This document shows, piece by piece, positions 1 through 11,791 of a DNA stretch of 64,000 nt. Origin of the DNA: Prostheceraeus crozeri (taxonomy: Eukaryota; Platyhelminthes; Polycladida; Euryleptidae); the NCBI GenBank assembly GCA_907163375.1, contig CAJQUW010005784.1:1-64000 (forward strand), read 5' to 3'. The translations under genes and the position numbers were made by a program. The notes beneath the pieces are model-generated. The model made no database searches. It was not told where the DNA came from and saw only the letters and a list, made by a program, of their open reading frames with translations. Position 1 is the stretch's first letter, and each line of letters begins with the position of its first letter.

Positions 1-2490
1 AATCCTAATTGCTTTGACAATGATCTCTTCTTGATTAAAATCAAACATTGATGGATTTTCTGTCTAAAAGTAAGAGAAAATTTATTAACCTGCCGATTCA
101 ACTGCAAAAATGTAATTGTTTCTCCATCATTTAAATAGTGTATACCTAAATGTTCTCTTAATTTTCATTTGTTATTGTTTATCAACTTCGTAAGAACCAG
201 GAAAGAAAAGGTTAGTATTTTTCCACGTTTTGAGCCTTTTATCAGGGTAGAATATCTAAATTTGATCATTCACCATCTTTGATAACGTTTTGAAATAGTG
301 TTTAAATGTAGAGAAACTAAGTCAATGCAATTTGTTATAATTTTTTTATTTTGTTCTAAATGTAGAATATGGGTTTAAATTACAAGTGTGTGATGAAGTC
401 AGTTGTTATTAATTTTTTTTAACGAGTCGTACTTAAATTTTGATGTAACCCAAAATCTCTGTCATAATTTTTCTAAATTGATCATTAATTATTGCTCTAA
501 AATCTGCATGGGAACACATTTTTAAACTAAAAAAGTTAAATAACTATGTGTATTGATAAAGTACGATCGATATGATAAAAATCATAGATAAAAATTCATA
601 GAAAAGAAATCATAGATAAAAAAATTAGATAACAACTATATTTCAGCCTACACTTTGAATAATCCTTTTCATTTAGAATCTTCTTTTCTAACTAGTTCTT
701 TTCAATATAGTCATGGATATTTCTATTTTGAAACTAGAATTAATGTCCCTTCTGTTTATCTGACAGATATTAAAATATTTAAAATCTATTTAGTAATTCT
801 TGTGGAATCATCTGGTTAAAAAATACAGGTTGTGTTTCAGTTTTTCTGTTTTTCAGATGAAACCCTTTACTCCTAACTTTAACATCCCGTTGATAATAAA
901 TTTTTCTAATTGATGTTATAACGTCTAAGAGATTTTACTGCACCAACTCTGTCTAACATAGCTTTATATTTTATGAGATCTTCTACAGCATAATTATTTA
1001 AATCTGCTCCTCTTAAAAGATTAACAAAATTTCTATCTAAATTAAAAGGAGATTTATCTGGTGATAAAAATTAAACCTCGAAAAGGTTGTGGGTAAACAA
1101 TTATTTCTTTTTGTCCCGGAGGATAAAATCTAGGTTATTGTTTTTCCATCCATAATAAATGAAATAGAAATGTTCAAATTGCAATTAGATTTTGGATAAT
1201 TTGTCTTATTAATGTTTGGATTCTAGTAATCCATAGTCATCCTAATATAGTTTTGTGCTCTGGATCTGTTATATCAATTCTCTTTTATCATTATTTGTAA
1301 GCTCCATTTTTCATGAGTTTTAAATCTGGTTTCATAGTTTTTTCATAAATCAGTTTTTTTTACATTGCTCGGTTTGCTGCATTTTTTTCTCAAACATATC
1401 ATGATTGATATACCAGCTTTTTACTCATTCTATGGTTGAAAGATGATTTTCTTTCATAATATTTTCTTTGTTTTATTAACTCTTCTAATTGTTTTTTTTT
1501 CTTTTAAAAAATTATCAGCTCTTTCAATTTACTTTCCATTTTTATAAAAATATTAAGCAATATATAGTTGAATTTTTGTGGGTAACATTGGAATACAGCA
1601 AAAACACTTTTATTGAACCAAATTATTTTTTTATTGCTTTGATAGTGATATTTTGACATCTTTTCGTTTAAAATTTTTCTCGTATTAAGGTTTTTTGTTT
1701 TAATAAAGATTTCTGTCCTACATAAAGTTTTTTCAGCTCTTCTAAAAAAATTTTTATATCATTTTCTTCATTAAAAATTTTATCATCAATAAAAGTATTA
1801 AAATCACTAGAAATTTTACAATCCTTTTTATTTTAATAATTAACTTTTTCTGTCTGTGATTGAAATGATATTTGATTTTACTTCATTAGCTATTTGATCA
1901 AATTTTTCAATCTCATCTAACGTAATTAACATATCATCACATTTACTCTTTGAATAAGTAGTAGTGTAGTTTATCATAGACTTCTTTAATATGTAAAATG
2001 CTTAGTTTTTTAAATGATTTTCGTTTCTTAGTTATTAAAGATTTATCTAACCATCTGTAACAAGTGAAGTTGCAAATAACACCCGTACCTGTTTAAAGCT
2101 GTAGCAACTACTGGGAATTACTAAAACACCAGAAGATATAACAATTGTCAAAGCACCTAAACTTATTGTTAAGAATAATGCCAATTCCTTGTGTTACATT
2201 CTTAACTTTAGTCCATCTCTTTCTTAATTTTTTATAATGCTCTAATCTTAATAATAATTGAGATTCCTTATCTTTCATATACCTAACTCTATCTTTGTGT
2301 TTTTCTTTATTCATTTTTTCAATGTTAATCTTTTCAATGTCCATTAAAGTAGAACTACGTTCATATGATAACGAAGGATATATTCTTGAGGTTCCTTCCA
2401 CTTTTGTTTCATCCACTTTTGTTTCTTCCATTTTTAATATGAATATTTTGAATAAATATTTTGAATACAATCTTCTGGTATATTGAGACT
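1..2490 (-). other. Decayed coding remains, AT-rich, family not named
   Basis: The stretch is very AT-rich. In several minus-strand frames it carries short runs of protein-like sequence, too broken for any gene model; only the segment at 2108-2470 keeps a reading frame of more than 100 codons. I see no splice-supported gene and no recognisable domain on the plus strand. The pattern fits an old mobile element that entered in the minus orientation and has been eroding. I cannot name its family. The inverted repeat at 2666-2724 and the duplicated block at 2488-2581 lie at its right-hand side and may mark its end. Confidence 0.4.
2108..2470 (-). pseudogene. Remnant of a Lys/Glu-rich protein of a mobile element
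   Basis: This is a 120-aa open frame. It is highly charged in the middle: a run of K, E and R around residues 40-95, including RLEHYKKLRKRW, followed by a short hydrophobic patch. A basic helix followed by a hydrophobic helix pair is a layout I associate with small membrane-active proteins of mobile or virus-like elements, but I cannot assign a family. It lies within decayed DNA, next to a duplicated block and a perfect inverted repeat. It is most likely a fossil piece, not an active gene. Confidence 0.25.
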
Positions 2491-2581
2491 ACGTGATATT
2501 TTGAGACAACTTAAATTTTCGTCTGCCTAAATTTTCAAAATTCTTAGACCACGTGATATTTTGAGACAACTTAAATTTTCG
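2488..2581. repeat. Direct repeat, 60-bp spacing
   Basis: A block of about 32 bp beginning ACGTGATATTTTGAGACAAC occurs at 2491 and again at 2551. A weaker third copy starting CACGTGAAATTTGAAAT follows near 2592. The spacing of exactly 60 bp suggests a small tandem array beside the inverted repeat at 2666. Confidence 0.7.
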
Positions 2582-2665
2582 CCCTTCGGCCACGTGAAAT
2601 TTGAAATCTACCTAAATTTTTGAAATTTTGATTTTTTTGAAAATTTTGAAAAACCCCCGCAAAAG

Positions 2666-2724
2666 TGTGACATCCGGCGCAAGCGAAGCGAAGCAAAGCG
2701 AAGCGTCGCGCCGGATGTCACACT
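2666..2724. repeat. Perfect 16-bp inverted repeat around an AAGCG tract
   Basis: GTGTGACATCCGGCGC at 2666-2681 is exactly reverse-complemented at 2709-2724. The 27-bp centre is an AAGCG-type repeat. The GC-rich hairpin stands out in AT-rich DNA. It could be an element terminus, a transcription-end hairpin or a replication structure; the sequence alone does not decide. Confidence 0.85.
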
Positions 2725-5139
2725 ATAAACTACTGGTCCTTCATTTATAGAACTTACCTCTCTTGTGGCTTTCTTATAGATAGCTTTATTCCGAGCTGCT
2801 GGATTAATACAGGGCAGATGAGAGATGTCCGCAAGATGAATTTAAGGGAGCTTCATAGGTGTGATTCGGGATGGCAAGAAGTGGGATCTGAGATCACGAT
2901 GCGCAGCTGCGCTCCTAAATGATAGTGTCAAACAAAAGTTCTTCAACAATAGAGACCACCTTCTCCCATTGGCACCAAAGTCACCGTCACTCCATTGATG
3001 AGAAAGGAAGTCCTTCTTCAGTTGTGAACTACTCGCACTTGTTCTTTTATCTTCCTTCGTGGTTTTCCTTCTCAACTTCGCGTTTTGAGAGCTTATTTTC
3101 TGAAAAATCAATTAAATCATGAGTAACAAAATTGAAGATATTTCATAAATCACGCATATGATTTTACTTTAATTAGTCATTTGACTGAACTTCATTTTTG
3201 TATTGCAAAGTTCTATGATAAATTCTGCGGACATAGATGAAAGCCAGTCCGAAAACATAATGCATAGCAGTAACACAACAGGATAATAGCGATATAATCT
3301 CATCAAAATAATAGCATTATTGATAAACCATAACGCAATGATATGCCGGTATATCGCGAATTCCGTCAATGTAGTGCTCCATGTATGAAAACGAATTCTG
3401 ATATACGTATATAAACGAAAGGTGATTATATGAGCTCTCACAAATTTTCACAGTATAACAACAGATATTCCTATAGTGCCATAGCAGGGTTTCCCAACCG
3501 AGGAGAGATCGCCAGGGGGTCCACGTAGGTCAAGGGATGATTTTTTTTTGGGGGGGGCGAAACTTTAGGAAATATGCCAGGGGTTCACAAGAGCACCAGA
3601 AGCTACTCTTTTCAATACATCCCTACAATACTTCTGCAAATCACTTAGCATACTGTGATCGGACGTCATGAACAATCATAATTTTCCTTGCTGAGCTGTG
3701 AGCTACAAGGTTCGAAAAGGCACGTATTAATTCAAAGACTAAGTTATTCAGCATTGTCAATAAGTTAGAATTCAGGTATAGGAAACTCATGAGACACGAC
3801 TTCGCGATCACTTGCCAATTTTGCCATGCTTCCGATCATATGCCATGCGTCCGTGGTTTGATCATCACAGAGCATGTCCTTCCACTCATGAATGACTTCC
3901 GGCATCGATTCCAGGATTTGTAAGAAATGGAAGAAATGCAAAGCTGCCTAACTCAGTCATCTGTTTACAAAGCGTAGCATTAAGAACTGCTACCAAATGG
4001 AGCTGGTTGACAATTCGAACGGAGTTGAATGAGCAAGGTCAGGATACACTGAAGCATGCCATCGAAACTTCATGATAATAGTGTCTTCCTTAGAGGTCAA
4101 ACCAGTCTTGAATATGTGGAACCTTTGGAAACTACTTCAGTAATCACAGCACATAATTTAGTCAACCATTGAAGATTTGTGGAATCTGAGTGGACAGCCC
4201 ACTTAACATCTAGATTTTCACTTCATTATGAATGACACTGCACCAAAATAAGCAGAATATTTTATTTGCTTTGAATTTTTGAACGAGTTTCATTTGAAAC
4301 GTGCTATATTTAAAAAAATGCATCTCGGTTACTTTTCATCTACGTGTTTTGGTTATCCAGATAATCCAACCAAGGCCTATAAATCGCTAACTTCCTGACG
4401 CTCATTGGAGCGGCAGCTCTAACTGCATTTCGAAAATTGAATAAAATCCTATTGAAATTCAACTCTGTGACATTGATCTTGTATTTTTCTTTAATCGTAT
4501 ATTTGAGTACGAGCTAAAAACCCTCAGAGCAAATTAATTACATTGCAATTCAATAACTAGGTAAATCAAGGAAACCACAAATACCGGTACATGGAAACTA
4601 TGTACTAAGTCGTCATATTTTAACTCCACAAATTTAGTAGATCTTTCAGACGAATTCAAAGTCCGGATATCTCGATCTTCAATCCCAGGATTTCAGAAAC
4701 AAAAAATTAACCAGAATTCCTTTTCTTCTCCGATAACTGTGATCTCAAGCACTTGATTTGCCGCCTCATTTTCGTCAAAGTTCGCCAACAAATGCTCACT
4801 TCCATGCAACTTGCTTCGTACTGTAGTTCAACAGGATCTAAAAAATATTCGCAAGGGTCCACTTCGTTTTCATCCCTTTCAGATGCAGGTGCTGGATTAT
4901 CAGGGCGGTAGGAAGGTATTAGAGCAGGAGCAGGTAGGTCTCGACTTTGGCTGTATAATTTTGGCATTTTAGGGCTTGGACTGATGGATTCCACTCTTAT
5001 TACGAATGGACATTTACAAGCACCTTTAATTACAGTTTGAGATTCATATATTGATGTTGGGTAGCTCAACCTCTTCCTCGTCAGTCTTGAAGCAAAATAG
5101 TCAGACATTGTTAGATATTAAGCTTTGGAGGCAACATCT

Positions 5140-5142
<3 letters not shown>
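2725..5142. other. No confident gene
   Basis: I see no convincing exon here. Around 3490-3600 there is a G-rich segment (GGGGGGG at 3550) with motifs such as CAGGGGTTC that recall ends of hAT transposons. Minus-strand protein-like scraps lie at 3780-3930 (for example a stretch reading HEWKDMLCDDQTTDAWHM). They are too eroded to classify. The 133-aa open frame at 4707-5108 is listed separately. Confidence 0.4.
4707..5108 (-). CDS. Unrecognised 133-aa open frame
   Basis: The frame starts at a real ATG and encodes a hydrophilic protein. It has a proline/serine-rich middle (residues 45-80), an acidic patch (ERDENEVDPCEYF), and a basic, helical C-terminus ending KCLRSQLSEKKRNSG that could be the start of a coiled coil. 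I recognise no family. A second minus-strand frame (5141-5455), partly made of the (TA)n tract, lies just upstream, so the two may be pieces of one disrupted gene, separated by the (TA)n repeat. No splice signals convinced me. It could also be chance. Confidence 0.2.
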   Translation of the reverse strand: MSDYFASRLTRKRLSYPTSIYESQTVIKGACKCPFVIRVESISPSPKMPKLYSQSRDLPAPALIPSYRPDNPAPASERDENEVDPCEYFLDPVELQYEASCMEVSICWRTLTKMRRQIKCLRSQLSEKKRNSG

Positions 5143-5202
<60 letters not shown>

Positions 5203-5223
5203 CCAGTTGTAACTCGCGCCCCA
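5143..5223. repeat. (TA)n microsatellite with GGGCGCGAGTT flank
   Basis: There are about 29 AT dinucleotides (5143-5201), followed by AACCAGTTGTAACTCGCGCC. Read on the minus strand, this is GGGCGCGAGTTACAACTGG followed by (TA)n, the same junction found on the plus strand at 11702-11725. The shared unique flank shows that a dispersed repeat, not only slippage, placed these tracts. Confidence 0.8.
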
Positions 5224-8200
5224 CAAAAAATACACTTTTACATATTCGCCTAGTGAAAGCGATTGACTGAAATTCAACGCGGTTTGCGACTTGAAGCTTA
5301 TGAACAGTTGCCTCAAGTATGTTTTTGCTGTATTTCCAATGGCTATTGACCTCACCAGCATGTGGAAATAAGAAAAAACCCGATTTTCCACTTCTCCATG
5401 TGACAAGTGTTAGCACTCCCCAATGCTTCCGGGGATTGTTTGACAGTCTTTCCATCTTAATTTATAGCAAAATGACTTTTCCTAAGCTTTATTGAAGTCT
5501 TAAGATTCAATGTAGAAAAATACATATTTAGGAAAATATAATTAAAGTCGAAGTTTTGTAGTTGTGCAGGGCCTATGGGGTGCTATGACCACAACTTCAT
5601 ATTGAAGTGAGTGTTTGATTGAGAAAGTTTGGATCGATGAATTTTCAAGCAATTTTTTGCATACCACCTTATTTTTGGTCATAAATCTCGAATCTGTCCT
5701 CAGTTTTTCCAAAATCGGTCATCAAGTAGGTCACCCAGATGACCTACTTTGACATGCAAACCTTGTATAACCCTTGTTTGCGGATATCCGTTCTCATTCA
5801 GCATCATTTACCACTTTCATGAGCATCCACATATGATTTTGATGTGAACATGTATATGACATAAACATTTGCTTGATTGAAGGCCAATAAGTAGGCCAAC
5901 CAGATGACCTGCTTTTATCCAAAAACTGTCTTTATCCTTAATTGTCGGATATTTCATATCACAAAGTATCATTGACCTCCTTGATGGGCGTAAAGCATGA
6001 TTTTAAGAAAAGAAAGCTCCTAGAATGTTTTTTTGCATGCTTGGAAGTCAAGAAACAAGCCAAATACTCATGTTGTTTTGCTCACAAAAACTTATCACGA
6101 AGTCCGTCATCGCTTGACGCTGTTGATGCTGCAGATTTTGTTGTTCATTAGCTGCGACATTGTGTATTTGGTCTCATTTTGTACCATATTAATGTCTCGG
6201 CCGTGTATAATGGTCCTCACCATGCAAAAACCTTGAAATGGACATGAATGACGGAATTTCTTGAATTCTAGGATTTATTGTTTGACAACACAACCACAGA
6301 TCCATAATATGTCACGAACAACTCACACTAGAGATGTACAAAGCACAAAGCATAAAGATTCTATCTTTTTATGGAACAATACTCTCTCTACACCGAAAAT
6401 ATGAAAATCTTTTCATGATTAAAGAACATTGTGTGAATTGTTTTACTGTACACAGGAATTGGAATGAACGTGTTTCAAAAAATGTTTTCACAGCTGGATG
6501 CTAAATACTTCATGATAGTCTGAGTCTTCTGCCTTTTGGACAAGGTCGAAATTACTTGACATATGTTATCCTCATCATCCAAGACGTCGTTAAGAAAAAT
6601 GTCATGAATGAGAATATCTTACATTCCATCGAATTTCGCATTTCAAGTGTTATTTCATGAAACTTCGTTTTCATTAATACTTCACATCGATTGAAACATT
6701 TCTTGGCTGTTATAGTCTTCGTAATAAATATAAGACAAAACAATGTCATCAGTAATTGCGAGGCCTTTCGCCGATTCTTTTCGGGCAACACTTCGGGACG
6801 CGTACATGAAAGAAAATTAAAGTCATTATATACAGATAAAGTGAATAAAGTCAAAGAGTAAAAGTCACTGCCACGGGAGTGCGAGCGTCAACACTGTTTG
6901 CTTCTGAACGCATAAAACCGGCCGCAATGATGCTATCATTGTCGCTTCGAGAAATGGCAGCAACATTGGGTGGCGTGCACGAACCAGCTGCTTGAAGAGG
7001 GAGGTCTTCTGGTTGGCTGCGATCGAATGATGTGCACGTCATCGTGTGTTACTTCACAATTTCATAGATTTGTTAGCAAAATTCGTTCGCCATAATGCTA
7101 GCTCTGCGACACTTTAGTATGAATAATGCTTATAAACATCAAGTCGAGGTCGAATATGTTGGATAATGAGTTGATTGACTAGTTCGATGATTTTAATTAG
7201 CAGTGGCTATTACACCGGCTTAGACCTAGAAAATTAAATCCATGTCCATTACCATGCCTCCTATTTCTGCGGTATAAAAATCACTCAGTTTAACTAGAAA
7301 CATGAATCAGAGTGTGTCTTAACTCTCCTTGTGCGGTTGAGCCTTGGAATTCTTCGTCTTCTACATATCATGAAAAATCCAGTGACATCCTTAGCAGAGC
7401 TAGCTTGTTTCCAAGCTCCCATCGAATCCAAGATATGTAATATTCCAGAAACTCAATATACCGGAATCATCGTGCTTGTTGTGATTGTTTTCATTTTGTT
7501 ACTTATTTCAGAGGCAGTGGCATTGCTGGCTTAGCTGGTGTAGTAGCCGGAAGACCAAAATAATAGCTGCTACGCTGGTGTGATTGCCACGGCCATATAT
7601 TGTCTTTTGCTAAGTGTATTTCAAAAAAGTAACTGGACTGTCGAAGTCCATTGCAGCCTGATTAATAGTAGGAACCACGTAGCAGTGTCCTGAATCCATC
7701 GAAGATATCCTCAGTTCAAACATTTGATCGTAGTGGGGCTCTCGAAGGGCATCGGGCATACAGTGGCAGCACATCTGATCGATTCCCGGTTGTCATGTTG
7801 CACTCACCTGCAGCTTCCCTCCCGCTATCAAAAAGTATTTTGTTGAACGTTTGGACAAGGCTGAAAAGTAGGCATGGGTCAAGTGATGCTCTCTTAGAAA
7901 CATTTCCTGAAATCTTTTTCGCGTTGTCCATTGGATTCGCCACGCAGTAGGCCTATTGATTTTCCTGATAGTCAAACTTTTTCTATCGAAGAACTATTGC
8001 TGCATGTTTCTCATCGAAACGATGCTATATCAAGCACTTAAATGTGTTGATTGTGCTAAATTTCGATGCTGCTAGTGCAGAAATCGATTGCTGTAAATTG
8101 TTATGAAAAAATGTTTAGACAGGCCTAATGCTTTGATAATGGGTTAAGAATTAGTGAAACCGTTACTCTTTTTTAACTTTTTACACTTTTTTAATAGGCC

Positions 8201-9340
8201 GACTATGACTAAATGTACAAGCCTAGTTGTAGTCCTGAAATTCCTACTATCCATTACATACTATACATGTATAGCATACATATACAGTGTACAGAATAGT
8301 ATACATATAGTATCCACTACATACTCAAAAGTCATATAATTGAAAGGGAGATTCTAAGCGCGACGTACGTGAGTGTTGGAGAAAAATGTTTCAATCTTTG
8401 AAAAAAATTTATTTCAAAATTATCAAACAAATTCGTATGCAATTTCACTTAACTCTTTCAGAAACTCCATGACTACAGGGAAATTTATATACAGTCGAAG
8501 CTCGTTAATTCGGACACGGATAATTCTAAATTCTAAATTTCTACCGTCATTGTAATGTTTATATCAAGCATGGCGTAATAGCGTCTTGAGTTATAATGTT
8601 TTTGTGTATCTATGAGAATTCCGTCATTTTTGTTTTATATTCACGGAGGTTTCCTTTTAGGTTACCAACATCAGAATGCATGCTCGTTCGAATGCATCCC
8701 AATGTTTCAAAGACTGAAAAGTCGACCGACATGAAAAATCCAATCGTAAGTTCCTATCTCATGAATCCAATCGGAGAGTCGACTTGCTTTGATTTCTCAT
8801 CAATTTGTAAACGAAAAAGTTCGTATTGTCAGAAAATGTCCTTCATTTAGAAACCATTCCTCATTCTTAGAACGAAAAATGAATGTGATCGGTGGAACAA
8901 AAAAAAAACGCATCGAAATAACGTGCATCGACTAATGCAAAATCGACACAGCACGATTAGCACTTTTAGCTGTTATGGCAAAGGTATATAACGTAGTTTT
9001 TAGAGCAATATCAACTACATGTACTAAATTATCCTATAAAAAAATAGGATCCTGCTAACTTCTCAGTCATTGTACCTGTGATAAAAATAAATTTTGAGTC
9101 TCATCCAGACTACTTCGAAGAATAGTAGTAAATGTACCGAACCGAAACTCTCAAATGTGTTTTACTTAAAGTATAGGGATGTCGGGTAATTGCAAGTGAA
9201 TTTGCGGATTCACAATTCCAAAACGGTTCATCGGTAGTCGGTGTTTCGGTATCGGAGTGTAAAGCTCCACTCCAGTGATTCAAGAGTAAGGATACAAACA
9301 CTGACTATCTGAACACATGCATACAACACATCCATGGACA
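5224..9340. other. No confident gene; minor repeats
   Basis: Two diverged copies of a segment containing an AAGTAGG..ACCCAGATGACCT-type motif lie near 5720 and 5890, about 170 bp apart. A TATAAAAA with a TCAGT downstream occurs at 7273, followed by a 67-codon frame (7331-7534, non-ATG start) with one hydrophobic segment; I do not count it as a gene. The rest shows no exon, RNA gene or element I can support, apart from the pogo-like end at 8490. Confidence 0.4.
8490..8520 (+). mobile_element. Single pogo/Tc1-type terminal sequence
   Basis: TACAGTCGAAGCTCGTTAAT, continuing TCGGACACGGA, closely resembles terminal inverted repeats of pogo/Tigger-like transposons (CAGTCGAACCTCGTTAATNCGGAC type), with the expected TA at its outer edge. 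I did not find the partner end or a transposase, so this is probably a fragment or a decayed nonautonomous copy. Confidence 0.4.
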
Positions 9341-11502
9341 CGGACCAGGCTCTGGCAGCATCTGTTTAGGCCTATTACACCTTCAAATCATCCTACCACA
9401 GGTGTTCGCTGTCAAAATCCGTCTCCGACAAGTGGAAGTTGATGATTGGTGATGACCGGGTCCTAGGAATTGGTGCGGACCAGGCCTTGGCAGCATCTGT
9501 TTAGGCCTATTACATCTTGAAATCATCCTACCACAGGTGTTCGCTGTCAAAATCCGTCTCCGACAAGTGGAAGTTGATGATTGGTGATGACCGGGTCCTA
9601 GGAATTGGTGCGGACCAGGCCCTGGAAGCATCTGTATAGACCTATTACACCTTGAAATCATCCTACCACAGGTGTTCGCTGTCAAAATCCGTCTCCGACA
9701 AGTGGAAGTTGATGATTGGTGATGACCGGGTCCTAGGAATTGGTGCGGACCAGGCCCTGGCAGCATCTGTTTAGGCCTATTACACCTTGAAATCATCCTA
9801 CCACAGGTGTTCACTGTCAAAATCCGTCTCCGACAAGTGGAAGTTGATGATTGGTGATGACCGGGTCCTAGGAATTGGTGCGGACCAGGCCCTGGCAGCA
9901 TCTGTTTAGGCCTATTACACCTTCAAATCATCCTACCACAGGTGTTCACTGTCAAAATCCGTCTCCGACAAGTGGAAGTTGATGATTGGTGATGACCGGG
10001 TCCTAGGAATTGGTGCGGACCAGGCCCTGGCAGCATCTGTTTAGGCCTATTACACCTTGAAATCATCCTACCACAGGTGTTCGCTGTCAAAATCCGTCTC
10101 CGACAAGTGGAAGTTGATGATTGGTGATGACCGGGTCCTAGGAATTGGTGCGGACCAGGCCCTGGCAGCATCTGTTTAGGCCTATTACACCTTCAAATCA
10201 TCCTACCACAGGTGTTCGCTGTCAAAATCCGTCTCCGACAAGTGGAAGTTGATGATTGGTGATGACCGGGTCCTAGGAATTGGTGCGGACCAGGCCTTGG
10301 CAGCATCTGTTTAGGCCTATTACATCTTGAAATCATCCTACCACAGGTGTTCGCTGTCAAAATCCGTCTCCGACAAGTGGAAGTTGATGATTGGTGATGA
10401 CCGGGTCCTAGGAATTGGTGCGGACCAGGCTCTGGCAGCATCTGTTTAGGCCTATTACACCTTGAAATCATCCTACCACAGGTGTTCACTGTCAAAATCC
10501 GTCTCCGACAAGTGGAAGTTGATGATTGGTGATGACCGGGTCCTAGGAATTGGTGCGGACCAGGCCCTGGCAGCATCTGTTTAGGCCTATTACACCTTCA
10601 AATCATCCTACCACAGGTGTTCGCTGTCAAAATCCGTCTCCGACAAGTGGAAGTTGATGATTGGTGATGACCGGGTCCTAGGAATTAGTGCGGACCAGGC
10701 CCTGGCAGCATCTGTTTAGGCCTATTACACCTTGAAATCATCCTACCACAGGTGTTCGCTGTCAAAATCCGTCTCCGACAAGTGGAAGTTGATGATTGGT
10801 GATGACCGGGTCCTAGGAATTGGTGCGGACCAGGCCCTGGCAGCATCTGTTTAGGCCTATTACACCTTGAAATCATCCTACCACAGGTGTTCGCTGTCAA
10901 AATCCGTCTCCGACAAGTGGAAGTTGATGATTGGTGATGACCGGGTCCTAGGAATTGGTGCGGACCAGGCCCTGGCAGCATCTGTTTAGGCCTATTACAC
11001 CTTCAAATCATCCTACCACAGGTGTTCGCTGTCAAAATCCGTCTCCGACAAGTGGAAGTTGATGATTGGTGATGACCGGGTCCTAGGAATTGGTGCGGAC
11101 CAGGCCTTGGCAGCATCTGTTTAGGCCTATTACATCTTGAAATCATCCTACCACAGGTGTTCGCTGTCAAAATCCGTCTCCGACAAGTGGAAGTTGATGA
11201 TTGGTGATGACCGGGTCCTAGGAATTGGTGCGGACCAGGCCCTGGCAGCATCTGTTTAGGCCTATTACACCTTCAAATCATCCTACCACAGGTGTTCACT
11301 GTCAAAATCCGTCTCCGACAAGTGGAAGTTGATGATTGGTGATGACCGGGTCCTAGGAATTGGTGCGGACCAGGCCCTGGCAGCATCTGTTTAGGCCTAT
11401 TACACCTTCAAATCATCCTACCACAGGTGTTCGCTGTCAAAATCCGTCTCCGACAAGTGGAAGTTGATGATTGGTGATGACCGGGTCCTAGGAATTGGTG
11501 GG
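9341..11502. repeat. Satellite array: 16 copies of a 135-bp unit, 810-bp higher order
   Basis: Sixteen head-to-tail copies of a 135-bp unit, each containing CAGGCCCTGGCAGCATCTGT and CCTACCACAGGTGTTC, run without interruption. Copies differ by single bases such as CTTCAAATC versus CTTGAAATC. The variant copy with CAGGCCTTGG plus TACATCTTGA recurs at about 9481, 10291 and 11101, exactly 810 bp (six units) apart, so the array has expanded in six-unit blocks. Because 135 is a multiple of three, the minus strand reads as a 45-residue repeat; the frames are cut by stops and lack any protein logic, so I regard them as a by-product. Confidence 0.95.
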
Positions 11503-11720
11503 TCGGGCGCAAGTGACAGAATGGGGCCCAAGTTACAGAAGTTGGGGCGCGAGTGACAAGTACATATGTATAGTGGGGCCCAAGTTACACTTATTTATTC
11601 GCATTGGGGCGCGAGTGACAGGAAGTGGGGCGCTAGTGACAGCTATTTATACGAGTTTGGGCGCGAGTGACACTTATGGGGCGCGAGTTACACTTAGGGT
11701 AGGGCGCGAGTGGCAACTGG

Positions 11721-11790
<70 letters not shown>
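11503..11790. repeat. GGGCGCGAGTGACA motif array ending in (TA)n
   Basis: About nine degenerate copies of a 14-15-bp motif (GGGGCGCGAGTGACA; variants GGGGCCCAAGTTACA, GGGGCGCTAGTGACA) are spaced roughly 20-45 bp apart. The last copy runs into GGCAACTGG and a (TA)n tract at 11722-11790. The array abuts the 135-bp satellite directly. The same final junction in inverse orientation lies at 5201-5223. Confidence 0.8.

Positions 11791-11791
<1 letters not shown>

Noticed and set aside
7331-7534. Small membrane peptide gene
   Set aside because: Non-ATG start, no splice or conservation support; a single hydrophobic stretch in AT-rich DNA is weak evidence.
9383-11251. Minus-strand open frames with a 45-residue repeat (MLPGPGPHQFLGPGHH...)
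   Set aside because: They are translations of the 135-bp satellite, interrupted by stops; unit length divisible by three explains them.
9341-11502. CRISPR-like array
   Set aside because: Units are contiguous with no unique spacers, in eukaryotic DNA.
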